From the NCBI RefSeq assembly GCF_001279695.1, contig NZ_LGDD01000133.1:1-64000 (forward strand): a stretch of 64,000 nt of DNA, written 5' to 3'. Both the position numbers and the translations under genes were made by a program. This document shows positions 16,657-25,364 of the stretch, in pieces. This DNA comes from Streptomyces sp. WM6378 (lineage in GTDB: Bacteria; Actinomycetota; Actinomycetes; Streptomycetales; Streptomycetaceae). Below the pieces are notes generated by a model. That model ran no database searches and was not told the DNA's origin. It saw nothing but the letters and a program-made list of their open reading frames with translations. Within the stretch, counting starts at the first letter, position 1. Every line of letters starts with the position of its first letter.

Positions 16657-19122
16657 CTACTCGCCCGGGTGGGCGAGTTCGACGTCGTGGCCGTCCACGC
16701 CGCGGCCGGCCACGGTCAGCGAGCCGGCCACCGGCGGGTAGCCGGTCGCGATCAGCGTGTACTCGCCGGAGTTCAGGTCGGCGAAGGCGTACGCGCCGTC
16801 GTCGCCCGTCGTCGTGCCCGCGACCACGTTGCCCGCCGCGTCGAGGAGCGTGACCCGGGCATCCGCCAGCGGACGCCGGTCGCCGCCGCCCCGGATCGTG
16901 CCCTGGACCAGCGCGCCGGCCTGGAGCGCGGCCTCGATGCGGGTCACGCCGTAGCCCGCGATCTCCACCGGCAGCGCCAGCGGGCGGAACCCGTCGGCGT
17001 TGACCGCCACCGTGACCTGGCCGGGAACCAGCTCACCGAAGGTGAACTCGCCCGCCGCGCCCGACTTGCCCGTCGCAAGCAGATCGCCGCGCACATCGGT
17101 CACGATCACCATCGCGCCCTCGACGGGCGCCCCGGTCTCGGCCGCCTTCACCGCGCCGGTGAGGCCGCTGGTGCCGGACAGGAGGATGTCGTACGCGAGC
17201 GGTTCGGTGCCCACGACCACGGTCGAGGCCTGCGGCTGGAAGCCGTCGGCGGCCGCGATCAGGACGTACGAACCGGCGCCCGGCGCGGCGAGCAGGTACC
17301 CGCCGTCGGGGCCCGCCACCGCGCGGCCGAGCTGGCTGCCGCCGAGCGAGATCAGCGTGACGGCTGCGGAGGCCACGGGCGCCCCCTCGGCCGCCCGGAC
17401 CGTGCCCCGCACCGGAGTGCCTTCGAGTATCGCGGTGCTGGCCGCAGGCGTCTCAACTGCCGTCGCCTGGGCGGGAATTGAAGCCGTGGCCGGAGTCGGG
17501 GTGGCCGCGGGCGCCTGCTCGGTCTCGGTCTTGGCCGCTCCGACCGCGTTGGTACGCAGCGGAATCTCCTTGATGAACAGGGTGATGAAGAACGCGAGCA
17601 GCGCGCACGGCGCCGCGTACAGGAACACATCGCCGACACCGTGCCCGTACGCGCTCTCGATGACGGTACGGATCGGCGCGGGCAGCGTGGCCAGGTCCGG
17701 GATGGTGCCGGAGCCGCCGCTCTTCGCCGCCGCGGCACCCTGCGGGCCGAGCGCCGTGAGGCCGTCGGTGACGTAGTGGGTGACCCGGTTGGCCATGACC
17801 GCGCCGAGCGCCGAGACGCCGACCGCGCCACCGAGGGAGCGGAAGAAGACGACGACGGAGGAGGCCGAGCCGAGGTCGGCGGGGGAGACCTGGTTCTGGG
17901 TGCACAGGACCAGGTTCTGCATCATCATGCCGATGCCGAGGCCCATCAGCGCCATGTAGACCGCGAGGTGCCAGTACGGGGTGTCGTAGCGCATCGTGCC
18001 GAGCAGACCGAGGCCCGCCGTCACCAGCACACCGCCGCTGACCAGCCAGGCCTTCCACTTGCCGGTCTTGGTGATGACCTGCCCGGAGACGGTGGACGCG
18101 ATGAAGAGCCCGCCGATCATCGGGATCGTCATGACACCGGACATCGTCGGCGTCCTGCCGCGCGCCAGCTGGAAGTACTGGGAGAAGAAGACCGTGCCGG
18201 CGAACATCGCGACACCCACGAAGAGCGAGGCGAGAGAGGCCAGCGTGATGGTGCGGTTGCGGAAGAGGCGCAGCGGGATGATCGGCTCGCTGGCCTTCGA
18301 CTCGGCGAGCACGAACAGCGCGCCCAGCACGATCGAGCCGCCGACCATGGCGTACGTCTGCCACGAGATCCAGTCGTACTTGTTGCCCGCGAAGGTCACC
18401 CAGACCAGGAGCAGCGAGACCGCGGCGCTGATCAGGAAGGCGCCGATCCAGTCGACCTTGACGTCCCGCTTCACGACGGGGAGCTTCAGGGTCTTCTGCA
18501 GGACGATCAGCGCGATGATCGCGAACGGCACGCCGACGTAGAAGCACCAGCGCCAGCCGAGCCAGTCGGTGTCGGTGATCAGGCCGCCGAGCAGCGGTCC
18601 GCCGACCGTCGCGACCGCGAACGTGGCGCCGAGGTAGCCGCTGTAACGGCCGCGCTCACGCGGCGAGATCATGGCGGCCATGATGATCTGGGCGAGCGCG
18701 GAGAGACCGCCGACGCCTATGCCCTGGACGACTCGGCAGGCGATGAGCATGCCCGAGCTCTGGGACAGACCGGCCACGATCGAGCCGGAGACGTAGATGA
18801 CCAGGGCTATCTGAACCAGCAGCTTCTTGCTGAAGAGGTCCGACAGCTTGCCCCACAGCGGGGTGGTCGCGGTCATCGCGAGCAGCGAGGCCGTCACGAC
18901 CCAGGTGTACGCGGACTGGCCGCCGCCCAGGTCGTTGATGATGTGCGGCAGGGCGTTGGAGACGATCGTCGAGGACAGAATGGCGACGAACATGCCGAGC
19001 AGCAGCCCGGACAGCGCCTCCATGATCTGCCGGTGAGTCATCGGCGCGCCGTCACCGGCGGGCGCGTGCCCGCCGTGCTTGGCGTGGCCGCCCCGCACAC
19101 CGGCTGGTGTGGTCGTAGCCAT
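16657..19122 (-). CDS. DHA2-type MFS transporter fused to three carboxypeptidase-regulatory-like domains
   Basis: 821 aa, about 300 longer than a usual EmrB/QacA transporter. Residues about 30-530 carry the 14-TM transporter (GMFVAILSSTIVSNALPHI, WGKLSDLFSKK motif A, ATVGGPLLGG motif C). An Ala/Thr/Pro linker (about 535-570) leads to three consecutive beta-sandwich repeats (about 573-655, 656-738, 739-821), each with a GxVxxxxGxPVxxAxVTL start and a GxYxFxxLxxGxYTLxAxxxG finish. It starts 57 bp after the marR-type gene and precedes the YceI gene. AAGGAAC precedes the ATG. The role of the beta-sandwich tail, predicted cytosolic if there are 14 TMs, is unknown. Confidence 0.85.
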   Translation of the reverse strand: MATTTPAGVRGGHAKHGGHAPAGDGAPMTHRQIMEALSGLLLGMFVAILSSTIVSNALPHIINDLGGGQSAYTWVVTASLLAMTATTPLWGKLSDLFSKKLLVQIALVIYVSGSIVAGLSQSSGMLIACRVVQGIGVGGLSALAQIIMAAMISPRERGRYSGYLGATFAVATVGGPLLGGLITDTDWLGWRWCFYVGVPFAIIALIVLQKTLKLPVVKRDVKVDWIGAFLISAAVSLLLVWVTFAGNKYDWISWQTYAMVGGSIVLGALFVLAESKASEPIIPLRLFRNRTITLASLASLFVGVAMFAGTVFFSQYFQLARGRTPTMSGVMTIPMIGGLFIASTVSGQVITKTGKWKAWLVSGGVLVTAGLGLLGTMRYDTPYWHLAVYMALMGLGIGMMMQNLVLCTQNQVSPADLGSASSVVVFFRSLGGAVGVSALGAVMANRVTHYVTDGLTALGPQGAAAAKSGGSGTIPDLATLPAPIRTVIESAYGHGVGDVFLYAAPCALLAFFITLFIKEIPLRTNAVGAAKTETEQAPAATPTPATASIPAQATAVETPAASTAILEGTPVRGTVRAAEGAPVASAAVTLISLGGSQLGRAVAGPDGGYLLAAPGAGSYVLIAAADGFQPQASTVVVGTEPLAYDILLSGTSGLTGAVKAAETGAPVEGAMVIVTDVRGDLLATGKSGAAGEFTFGELVPGQVTVAVNADGFRPLALPVEIAGYGVTRIEAALQAGALVQGTIRGGGDRRPLADARVTLLDAAGNVVAGTTTGDDGAYAFADLNSGEYTLIATGYPPVAGSLTVAGRGVDGHDVELAHPGE

Positions 19123-19179
19123 GAAGTTCCTTGTCTTGTACGTCTGTTGGGCAGGTGTACGGGTGTGGTGCTGGTGGTG

Positions 19180-19650
19180 CTAAGCGGGCGGACGGGGCTC
19201 GGGGGCCCGGACGTGGGGAGCCCGGCAGTCCCCGAATGAGTCGCGCAGGCGGGCCAGCATCGTGTTGAGCTGCCCGACCTCGTCGTCGGTCCAGTCCTTG
19301 AGGGTGTGCGCGAACATCTCCGTGGTGCGCAGCCCGAGATCGTCGATCATGACCTGGCCGGCGGGGGTGAGCCGCAGGATCCGCGAGCGCTTGTCGGCGG
19401 GGTCGGCGGACCGCTCGATCCAGCCGCGCTGCGCTACGTGCGCGACATGACGGCTCGTCACCGACATGTCCACCGCGAGGAGTTCGGCGAGCCGGCTGAT
19501 CCGCATCTCGCCGTGTCGCTCCAGGAGGGTGAGCACGGCGGCGGACCCGCCGGGGCACTCGGGCGGCAGAATCCGCGCGAGCCCGCGCTTGACGGCCCCG
19601 ATGGCGCTGAGCTGCCGGGCGAGCTCCTCGTAAAGGCTCTGTGCGGCCAT
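19180..19650 (-). CDS. MarR-family transcriptional regulator
   Basis: 156 aa; the start at 19650 is set by GGGAGG eight bases upstream. Winged-helix MarR fold with LTLLERHGEMRISRLAELLAVDMSVTSRHVAHVAQRGWIERSADPADKRSRILRLTPAG, covering the recognition helix and the DxRxxxxxLT wing. It heads the MFS-YceI set and two TTGC-n3-GCAA-like palindromes lie just upstream of its start, so it is probably an autoregulated repressor of the transporter. Confidence 0.88.
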   Translation of the reverse strand: MAAQSLYEELARQLSAIGAVKRGLARILPPECPGGSAAVLTLLERHGEMRISRLAELLAVDMSVTSRHVAHVAQRGWIERSADPADKRSRILRLTPAGQVMIDDLGLRTTEMFAHTLKDWTDDEVGQLNTMLARLRDSFGDCRAPHVRAPEPRPPA

Positions 19651-19672
19651 GGACGACACCTCCCGACATCTT

Positions 19673-19716
19673 GTTGCTTCGGGCAACCATAAGATTGTTG
19701 GTTGCCGAAGGCAAAC
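19673..19716. promoter_or_regulatory. Twin MarR-type operators
   Basis: Two inverted repeats, GTTGCTTCGGGCAAC (19673-19687) and TTGCCGAAGGCAA (19702-19714), lie 28 bp centre to centre, directly upstream of the marR-type start. Both share TTGCN-n3-NGCAA. Probable autoregulatory sites; inferred from position and symmetry. Confidence 0.6.
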
Positions 19717-19900
19717 TAAATGCGGGTACGGGCGGCAAAAGAAAGGCAAAGCCTTTGCATACGAAAACCCAAGCTGCAGGTGAGGCGTGTTGCGGCCGTC
19801 TTCGCGGAGTCTTCACGAGGGTGTGGGGGTTGGCTCGCGGGCGTGTTCGCGCGGGGGCGGGGGTTGGGCCGGACCCCCATCTTCGCTAGGGTCCTGCCCC

Positions 19901-20119
19901 ATGGCACACAACCCCCACGCGCCCCAGGGTCCCGAGGGCAACTACGACCCGGCGGGCTCCACACAGATGTTCCGCGCCTTCGTCGACGAGGGCGCCCCGC
20001 AGGGCCGCCAGGCGGCAACCCCGGCGGCGGCTCCGGCAGGCCCGCGCGTCGGCATGATCGTCGGAGTGGTCGCGGTGATCGTCATCCTCGCGGCGGTGGC
20101 CTGGCTGGCGCTGGGCTGA
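19901..20119 (+). CDS. Small tail-anchored membrane protein
   Basis: 72 aa. A hydrophilic N-terminus (MAHNPHAPQGPEGNYDPAGS) and one C-terminal transmembrane helix (about 50-71, VGMIVGVVAVIVILAAVAWL). A TAGGGT hexamer ends 8 bases before the ATG and no ribosome-binding site is visible, so the mRNA may be leaderless. Unknown function. Confidence 0.65.
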   Translation: MAHNPHAPQGPEGNYDPAGSTQMFRAFVDEGAPQGRQAATPAAAPAGPRVGMIVGVVAVIVILAAVAWLALG

Positions 20120-20138
20120 CCGGCGGATCCGGGCGAGG

Positions 20139-20897
20139 TCACTTCCAACTGGCCGTCACCGACCGCGTCTCCACGTGCATCCCCAGCGGCACTCGCCAGG
20201 CCTCCACGCACACCCCGTACGTATGTGAGGAAACCGCCCCCGCGGCAATCGGCACCGGGAGCGGCTGGCTGGACGCAATGGTCGCCCAGTCCACCCCGAG
20301 CAGCCCGATGATGTGCGTCGCGAACATGACGCTGCCCGACTTCACCGCCGTACCCCCGCTGTTGCGGAACTGGACGGTCACGTTCTCGCACCAGCGGTGA
20401 TCCCCCGCCGAACGGCTTGGCGCCCCGAGGGTGAGCACCGCGGGCCCGGCGGGCCCGCCGGAGCCGGAAGGCGTACCGGACGGAGCAGTGGGACTGCCCG
20501 GCGCATTGGGCGCGCCCGGTGAGCCGGCCGAGGGCGAACGCCCGGGTGCGGCTGGGGACTTGGCGGGGCCCGGAACCACCGGGGTCGCGGGCGTCTGCCC
20601 GGCCGGAGCGCCGGGCCCCGGCGGCGCCGAAGGCGTACCGGTACCGGTACCAGGGCCCGCACCGTGGCCCGTACCCGAAGATCCGGACGGGCCCGGCGCG
20701 GCCGAACCGTCCAGCGGGACCAGCTGAACCCCGTCCCGCGGCGGCACCGCGTGGTCCGGGGCCGAGGGGCCGGGACCCGCGGCCCCGACCGCCACGTACC
20801 CGGACCGCTCCCCGCCGCCGGCACAGGCGGCGAGGGTACCGCCCAGGCCCAGTACCACCACCGCCGAGACGCCGATCAGCGCAGCACGTCGTCGCAT
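20139..20897 (-). CDS. Secreted lipoprotein, DUF4232-like C-terminal domain possible
   Basis: 252 aa. Signal peptide with lipobox (LGGTLAAC, Cys about 25), a 110-residue Pro/Gly/Ser/Ala-rich linker, then a globular C-terminal domain (about 160-252) with CENVTVQFRNSGGTAVKSGSV, probably an immunoglobulin-like beta domain facing the wall. Two Cys in this domain could form a disulfide. Function unknown. It converges with the small membrane protein gene. Confidence 0.7.
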   Translation of the reverse strand: MRRRAALIGVSAVVVLGLGGTLAACAGGGERSGYVAVGAAGPGPSAPDHAVPPRDGVQLVPLDGSAAPGPSGSSGTGHGAGPGTGTGTPSAPPGPGAPAGQTPATPVVPGPAKSPAAPGRSPSAGSPGAPNAPGSPTAPSGTPSGSGGPAGPAVLTLGAPSRSAGDHRWCENVTVQFRNSGGTAVKSGSVMFATHIIGLLGVDWATIASSQPLPVPIAAGAVSSHTYGVCVEAWRVPLGMHVETRSVTASWK

Positions 20898-20957
20898 CGC
20901 GCCAGTGTGTCTGACGGAGCGTCAATTAACCAGAGGGAAACGGGAGTCGGCGAGGGC

Positions 20958-21809
20958 TCAGTCGGAGATGAGGCCCTCGCGGAGCTGGGCCAGCGTGCGG
21001 GTGAGCAGGCGCGAGACGTGCATCTGCGAGATGCCGACCTCCTCGCCGATCTGCGACTGCGTCATGTTCGCGAAGAAGCGGAGCATGATGATCTGCCGTT
21101 CCCTGGGCGGGAGTTTGGCGAGCAGCGGCTTCAGCGACTCGCGGTACTCGACGCCTTCGAGCGCCGTGTCCTCGTAGCCGAGCCGGTCCGCGAGCGAGCC
21201 CTCACCGCCGTCGTCCTCGGTGGCCGGGGAGTCGAGCGAGGAGGCGGTGTAGGCGTTGCCGACCGCGAGCCCGTCGACCACGTCCTCCTCGGACACGCCG
21301 AGAACGGCGGCCAGTTCGGGGACGGTCGGCGAGCGGTCGAGCTTCTGGGCGAGCTCGTCGCTGGCCTTGGTGAGGGCGAGCCGCAGCTCCTGGAGGCGGC
21401 GCGGCACCCGCACCGACCAAGAGGTGTCGCGGAAGAACCGCTTGATCTCACCGACGACCGTGGGCATCGCGAACGTGGGGAATTCCACGCCCCGTTCGCA
21501 GTCGAAACGGTCGATCGCCTTGATCAGGCCGATCGTGCCGACCTGGACGATGTCCTCCATCGGCTCGTTGCGGCTGCGGAACCGGGCCGCCGCGTACCGC
21601 ACGAGCGGCAGGTTGAGCTCGATGAGCGTGTCGCGTACGTACGTGCGCTCCGGGCTGTCGGTGTCCAGCGTGGCGAGGCGCAGGAACAGGGAGCGGGACA
21701 GCGTGCGGGTGTCGATTGCTGCGGTGTTTGCGGCGTGTCGGCGCACGGTCGGTGCGGGTGCGCTCTTGGTGAGCGTGAGCACCTTCGAGCTGCCCTGTTC
21801 TGCGGACAT
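20958..21809 (-). CDS. sigN: SigB/F-type stress and sporulation sigma factor (probable SigN)
   Basis: 283 aa; start at 21809 has AAGGGGGTG upstream. Region 2 ([37 protein letters not shown]), region 3 and region 4 ([37 protein letters not shown]) match the SigB/SigF/SigG group that lacks region 1. The symbol is inferred from its tandem position beside the SigF-like gene, as recalled for S. coelicolor sigN-sigF; other paralogues (sigB, sigL, sigM) remain possible. Two ACATGTCGNCA direct repeats lie about 24 bp apart upstream (near 21923 and 21947). Confidence 0.85.
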   Translation of the reverse strand: MSAEQGSSKVLTLTKSAPAPTVRRHAANTAAIDTRTLSRSLFLRLATLDTDSPERTYVRDTLIELNLPLVRYAAARFRSRNEPMEDIVQVGTIGLIKAIDRFDCERGVEFPTFAMPTVVGEIKRFFRDTSWSVRVPRRLQELRLALTKASDELAQKLDRSPTVPELAAVLGVSEEDVVDGLAVGNAYTASSLDSPATEDDGGEGSLADRLGYEDTALEGVEYRESLKPLLAKLPPRERQIIMLRFFANMTQSQIGEEVGISQMHVSRLLTRTLAQLREGLISD

Positions 21810-22055
21810 GCCACCCCCTTGAGGTCGCGGACGGTCGCGTTGGGCCACGACCATCGGAGGAAGCAGCCTCCACCTGAATACCGGAGGCGGGGCTGCGGCA
21901 AACGCGGTTTCCGCAGAATGTCACATGTCGGCAACACGCTGTAGTGACATGTCGACAAGGTGGGCCCGAGTACGTGCAGGAAACAGGGGGTGTGGGGTTT
22001 TTCGGTCGGAAATTTTTTACCGGCCCGAGACGGGAGCCCGGCTCACTCGAACCGG

Positions 22056-22937
22056 TTATGCCTCGATTCGATTTGCGGATCGAAGTCGGGCGAAGCTCCT
22101 GGCCAGGAGCCTTGACACATGCATCTGCGACACTCCCAATTCCTGGCTGATCTGGGACTGCGTCAGATTGCTGTAATAGCGGAGCATCAAGATCCGCTGT
22201 TCGCGTTCGGGCAGTTGTACGAGAAGGTGGCGGACCAGATCGCGGTGTTCGACGCCGGCGAGCGCGGGGTCCTCGTAACCGAGCCGGTCGAGCAGGCCGG
22301 GCAGTCCGTCGCCCTCCTGGGCGGCCTCCAGGGAGGTCGCGTGGTACGAGCGGCCCGCCTCGATGCAGGCGAGCACCTCGTCCTCGCCGATCCTGAGCCG
22401 CTCGGCGATTTCGGCGGTGGTGGGGGAGCGGCCGTGCAGGGTCGTCAGGTCCTCGGTGGCGCCGTTCACCTGCACCCAGAGCTCGTGCAGGCGGCGCGGG
22501 ACGTGCACGGTGCGGACGTTGTCGCGGAAGTACCGCTTGATCTCTCCGACGACGGTGGGCATCGCGAAGGTGGGGAACTGGACGCCGCGGTCCGGGTCGA
22601 AGCGGTCGATCGCGTTGATCAGGCCGATCGTGCCGACCTGGACGACGTCCTCCATGGGCTCGTTGCGGCTGCGGAACCGGGCGGCCGCGTACCGCACCAG
22701 CGGCAGGTTGGCCTCGATCAGCGCCCCGCGTACCCGGCCGTGCTCCGCGGTGCCCGGCGTGAGCCCCTTGAGCTGGCCGAACAGGACCTGGGTGAGGGCG
22801 CGGGTGTCGGCGCCCCTCGTGGAGGTCCTGACGGGGCCTCTGGGGCCCTCCGAGGAGTCCTGGGCGGGCACTTCGGGGGCGTCCTGGGGCTCGTTCTGGG
22901 GCGGCACTTGAGGCGTAGTACTGGCCGGCACGGTCAC
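22056..22937 (-). CDS. sigF: Sporulation sigma factor SigF
   Basis: 293 aa with a Pro/Gln-rich 45-residue leader and then the SigB-type core: [79 protein letters not shown] and a terminal [29 protein letters not shown]. The middle section agrees with what I recall of streptomycete SigF, which acts in late spore maturation. Start codon GTG, preceded by AAGGGGTG. It lies 246 bp upstream of the paralogous sigma gene, same strand. Confidence 0.85.
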   Translation of the reverse strand: MTVPASTTPQVPPQNEPQDAPEVPAQDSSEGPRGPVRTSTRGADTRALTQVLFGQLKGLTPGTAEHGRVRGALIEANLPLVRYAAARFRSRNEPMEDVVQVGTIGLINAIDRFDPDRGVQFPTFAMPTVVGEIKRYFRDNVRTVHVPRRLHELWVQVNGATEDLTTLHGRSPTTAEIAERLRIGEDEVLACIEAGRSYHATSLEAAQEGDGLPGLLDRLGYEDPALAGVEHRDLVRHLLVQLPEREQRILMLRYYSNLTQSQISQELGVSQMHVSRLLARSFARLRSANRIEA

Positions 22938-23087
22938 GCCACCCCTTAGTCTTCGGTCAACTCATCCGTCAAAAGCGGTCATAGCATCACAAGACATGTC
23001 CACTGTGTGCAAGCACCGTATAACCACGTGTTGAGGGCAAGTTGGGGCAGATGGCCCCGGTCGGAGGGTCGCGGGGGCACGAAAAAG

Positions 23088-23119
23088 CCCCGCACCTCTC
23101 AGGCGCGGGGCCGGGCTGC
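23088..23119 (-). terminator. Rho-independent terminator after Dabb gene
   Basis: Read on the minus strand: GCCCCGCGCCTGAGAGGTGC, closing as GCGGGGC and followed by TTTTTCG. It lies 33 bp past the stop of the Dabb-domain gene. Confidence 0.8.
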
Positions 23120-23151
23120 GTACCGGATCCGTCGAGGGATCGGGCACCGGC

Positions 23152-23445
23152 TCAGAACGGGTAGTCGGCGATCACCCAGGTGGCGAACTCGCGCCACTGG
23201 CCGGCTGCGGCCTGGTGCGCGGGGTGCTCGATGTACCGCTTGAGCGCGTCCGCGTCCGCCACGGCGCAGTTGATGGCGAAGTCGTACGCGATCGGCCGGT
23301 CGGTGATGTTCCAGGCGCACTCCCAGAACTCGATCTCGGGCACGAGGCCGTCGAGCTCCTGGAAGGCCTTCACGCCGGCGACCACACGCTCGTCGTCGCG
23401 CCCGACGCCCTCGTTGAGCTTGAACAGGACCAGGTGGCGGATCAT
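23152..23445 (-). CDS. Dabb family (stress-responsive alpha/beta barrel) protein
   Basis: 97 aa, MIRHLVLFKLNEGV... with a complete single Dabb domain (FWECAWNITDRPIAYDFAINCAVADADALKRYIEHPAHQA). Dimeric ferredoxin-like fold. No substrate can be inferred. A strong terminator follows. Confidence 0.85.
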   Translation of the reverse strand: MIRHLVLFKLNEGVGRDDERVVAGVKAFQELDGLVPEIEFWECAWNITDRPIAYDFAINCAVADADALKRYIEHPAHQAAAGQWREFATWVIADYPF

Positions 23446-23488
23446 CGCTTCTCCTACGACTACGTCTGTGACGACAGGGTGGACGGGC

Positions 23489-23650
23489 TCAACGGACCAG
23501 GTTGGTCATGAACTCTCCGACGCCCTTGGCCGCGCTGGATATGCCCTCGAACCCGGTCTGGACCATCCCGGCGGCCTGCACCGGCGACGTGATGATCGTG
23601 TACAGCACGAAAACCACGGCGATGTAGAGCAGGACCTTCTTGACGTCCAC
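23489..23650 (-). CDS. Short conserved-looking membrane protein
   Basis: 53 aa from GTG at 23650 with GGGGAGGGG upstream; the longer ORF extends through non-coding sequence. One transmembrane helix (about 5-23, VLLYIAVVFVLYTIITSPV) is followed by an amphipathic tail (MVQTGFEGISSAAKGVGEFM). Codon bias is typical. Function unknown. Confidence 0.6.
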   Translation of the reverse strand: MDVKKVLLYIAVVFVLYTIITSPVQAAGMVQTGFEGISSAAKGVGEFMTNLVR

Positions 23651-23744
23651 TGTGCCTTGCCCCTCCCCGGCGACGGCGTTACCCCTGTGCGGTCGGGTGA
23701 GTCTAACCGCCACTTGGCCGGTACTCACCCGGCCTTTAAGGACC

Positions 23745-23768
23745 AAGGGCCCGGTGATCGGGGCCCTT
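23745..23768. terminator. Possible hairpin (AAGGGCCC/GGGCCCTT)
   Basis: An 8-bp perfect stem with an 8-base loop in the 23651-24202 gap. It has no clear U-tract, so termination is uncertain. Apart from this and the palindrome at 24039, I see nothing supported in that gap. Confidence 0.35.
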
Positions 23769-24038
23769 TGCCCGACGGTACGGACGTGACGGGAGAGCAG
23801 GATGGTTCTTGAGCCCACCACATCTGGCAGGAATGCGGCGGGCGAGGAACAGGGCCTCACTGCGGGGTCCGCGCCGCGAGCTTCCCCCCTGACTGCGGCG
23901 CAGGGCTTGCAGGTTCTGTTCTCATCGGGGGGAGCGGCTTGTCCCCCCGATGCCGCTCCCCCCGTCCTGACGTCGAAGCCCCGGTCACTCCCCCCGACCG
24001 GGGCTTCTTCGCGTCCTGTCCCGTCCTGCTCGATCGGG

Positions 24039-24064
24039 GTCCGTGTGGACGTGTCCACACGGAC
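24039..24064. repeat. Palindrome GTCCGTGTGGAC-GT-GTCCACACGGAC
   Basis: Perfect 12-bp arms with a 2-base centre. The core GTGTGGAC-NN-GTCCACAC recurs at 25141-25162 on the other side of the Uma2 gene. Confidence 0.85.
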
Positions 24065-24202
24065 GGCGGACCCTTTGGACGGGTGCAGCGGCTGGTGCTC
24101 CACGCCTCAGTGAAGACCCTCCTCCACCTTCGACCTGACGCTGGTCGCCATGCTCGTAGTGCCTGTCGACGGCCTCATGCGGTTGTTCCCGGGCCGGTTC
24201 GG

Positions 24203-24754
24203 TCAGCGGGTGCCGGTCTCCGGCTCGGGGCGGGGCAGCTCGTCCAGGTCGAGCGTGTAGGTGCGCCCGTCGGCCAGCTCGATAGGGAGCTTGCCCGTGC
24301 CGTACTTGTGGGTGTGGGCCGTGATGTAGCCGGTGCCGGTGGGCTGGGTGTGGACGACGACCTCCGCGGCGTACGGGTCCACGATCACGTAGACCGGGAT
24401 GCCGTAGCGGCCGTATTTCGCGGTGCAGTCGTCGTAGTCCTTGCGAGCGGAGGAGGTCGAGACCACCTCGGAGATCAGCAGCACGTCCTCAAAGCTGTAA
24501 CGCTTGCCGTGCTTCTGGGCGTCCTCCCGCAGGATCGCCAGGTCGGGAGCGGAGTTCTCGTCGGCGGGGAAGTCGATGTAGACGTCGGAAGTGACCTTCG
24601 CGTGCCGGCCGAGGGCGAGGGAGTCGATCTGCATCGAGCGGATGGTGCTGGAGTGTTCCTCGCTCTGCGGGGTCATGATCACCTTCCCGTCGGCACCGAA
24701 GAAGACCGTGTATCCGGCGGGGAACTCGGTGTGCATGATCGCATCGACGCTCAT
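24203..24754 (-). CDS. Uma2 family (PD-(D/E)XK) putative nuclease
   Basis: 183 aa. Conserved features of the Uma2/DUF820 fold: VYIDFPADENSAPDLAILRED, then VLLISEVVSTSSARKDYDDCTAKYGRYGIPVYVIVDP, which supply the acidic and Lys residues of the nuclease core. The family is abundant in Streptomyces, cyanobacteria and other lineages with no proven substrate. It lies in a gene-poor stretch, flanked by two copies of a GTGTGGAC palindrome and a gene remnant. Confidence 0.85.
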   Translation of the reverse strand: MSVDAIMHTEFPAGYTVFFGADGKVIMTPQSEEHSSTIRSMQIDSLALGRHAKVTSDVYIDFPADENSAPDLAILREDAQKHGKRYSFEDVLLISEVVSTSSARKDYDDCTAKYGRYGIPVYVIVDPYAAEVVVHTQPTGTGYITAHTHKYGTGKLPIELADGRTYTLDLDELPRPEPETGTR

Positions 24755-24833
24755 CAGCGGCTCCTTCCCATGTGTTATTCAGCATACGGGGGCGATGTCT
24801 ACGAGCGCGGACTGCCGGTGTGACGCACAGGGC

Positions 24834-25080
24834 TCACCCGGTCCACCGGTGCCTGGTGGCCCGGTCCACAGCCACCATCGCGCACACGAGCACGGTGATG
24901 GCGACTCCCAGACTGCCGATGATGTCGAACGTCGTGCCGCTGTGCGGACCGGCCACCAACAGCGACGAGGCTGTCCCCTGGGGCTTGACGGGCCCGCTGT
25001 CCAACAGCACGGATCCGTCGGTCGACGAGGGCGCTTTCGCGGAAGGTTGCCTCCCTCTCGGGATGCGGTGGACAGATCCC
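24834..25080 (-). pseudogene. Possible remnant of a DUF418/acyltransferase-type membrane protein
   Basis: The C-terminal 60 residues before the TGA read SSLLVAGPHSGTTFDIIGSL, then a hydrophobic helix (GVAITVLVCAMVAVDRATRH). This resembles the PHSGTxFEIxGSxGxA segment of DUF418-like or heparan-alpha-glucosaminide-acetyltransferase-like membrane proteins. Sequence further upstream loses coding character and no start is convincing. Probably a truncated leftover; the family link is from memory. Confidence 0.3.
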
Positions 25081-25140
25081 TCGGTAGCTGCACGTGAAGC
25101 CACATGAATCGCAAGGGAGTTGGAGGCTCGGAATCCCCGC

Positions 25141-25162
25141 CGGTGTGGACTCGTCCACACCG
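25141..25162. repeat. Palindrome CGGTGTGGAC-TC-GTCCACACCG
   Basis: Perfect 10-bp arms and a second copy of the GTGTGGAC-NN-GTCCACAC core found at 24039-24064. A further half-site (GCGTCCACACGC) follows immediately at 25162-25173. Confidence 0.85.
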
Positions 25163-25221
25163 CGTCCACACGCAAAACACCCCCCTGACCACGTTTCCGC
25201 AGATCAGAGGGGTGTTGAAAG

Positions 25222-25306
25222 CGGTAGCGGAGGGATTTGAACCCTCGGTGAGTTTCCCCACACTCGCTTTCGAGGCGAGCTCCTTCGGCCGCTCGGACAC
25301 GCTACC
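25222..25306 (-). tRNA. tRNA-Ser(CGA)
   Basis: 85 nt class II tRNA: acceptor GGTAGCG pairs with CGCTACC, anticodon stem-loop CTCGC-CTCGAAA-GCGAG gives anticodon CGA, a long variable arm (TGTGGGGAAACTCA) and T-arm GAGGGTTCAAATCCCTC. CCA is not encoded. Confidence 0.95.
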
Positions 25307-25364
25307 GAGAGAGAGCTTAGCCCAAGGTGGGCCGTGGTTTGAAATCGGTTCGGGGAGAGCTGGG

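Noticed and set aside
24779..25300. 173-codon minus-strand frame over tRNA-Ser(CGA)
   Set aside because: The N-terminal part (MSERPKELASKASVGKLTEG) is the translated tRNA; only the last 60 residues look protein-like and are listed as a remnant.
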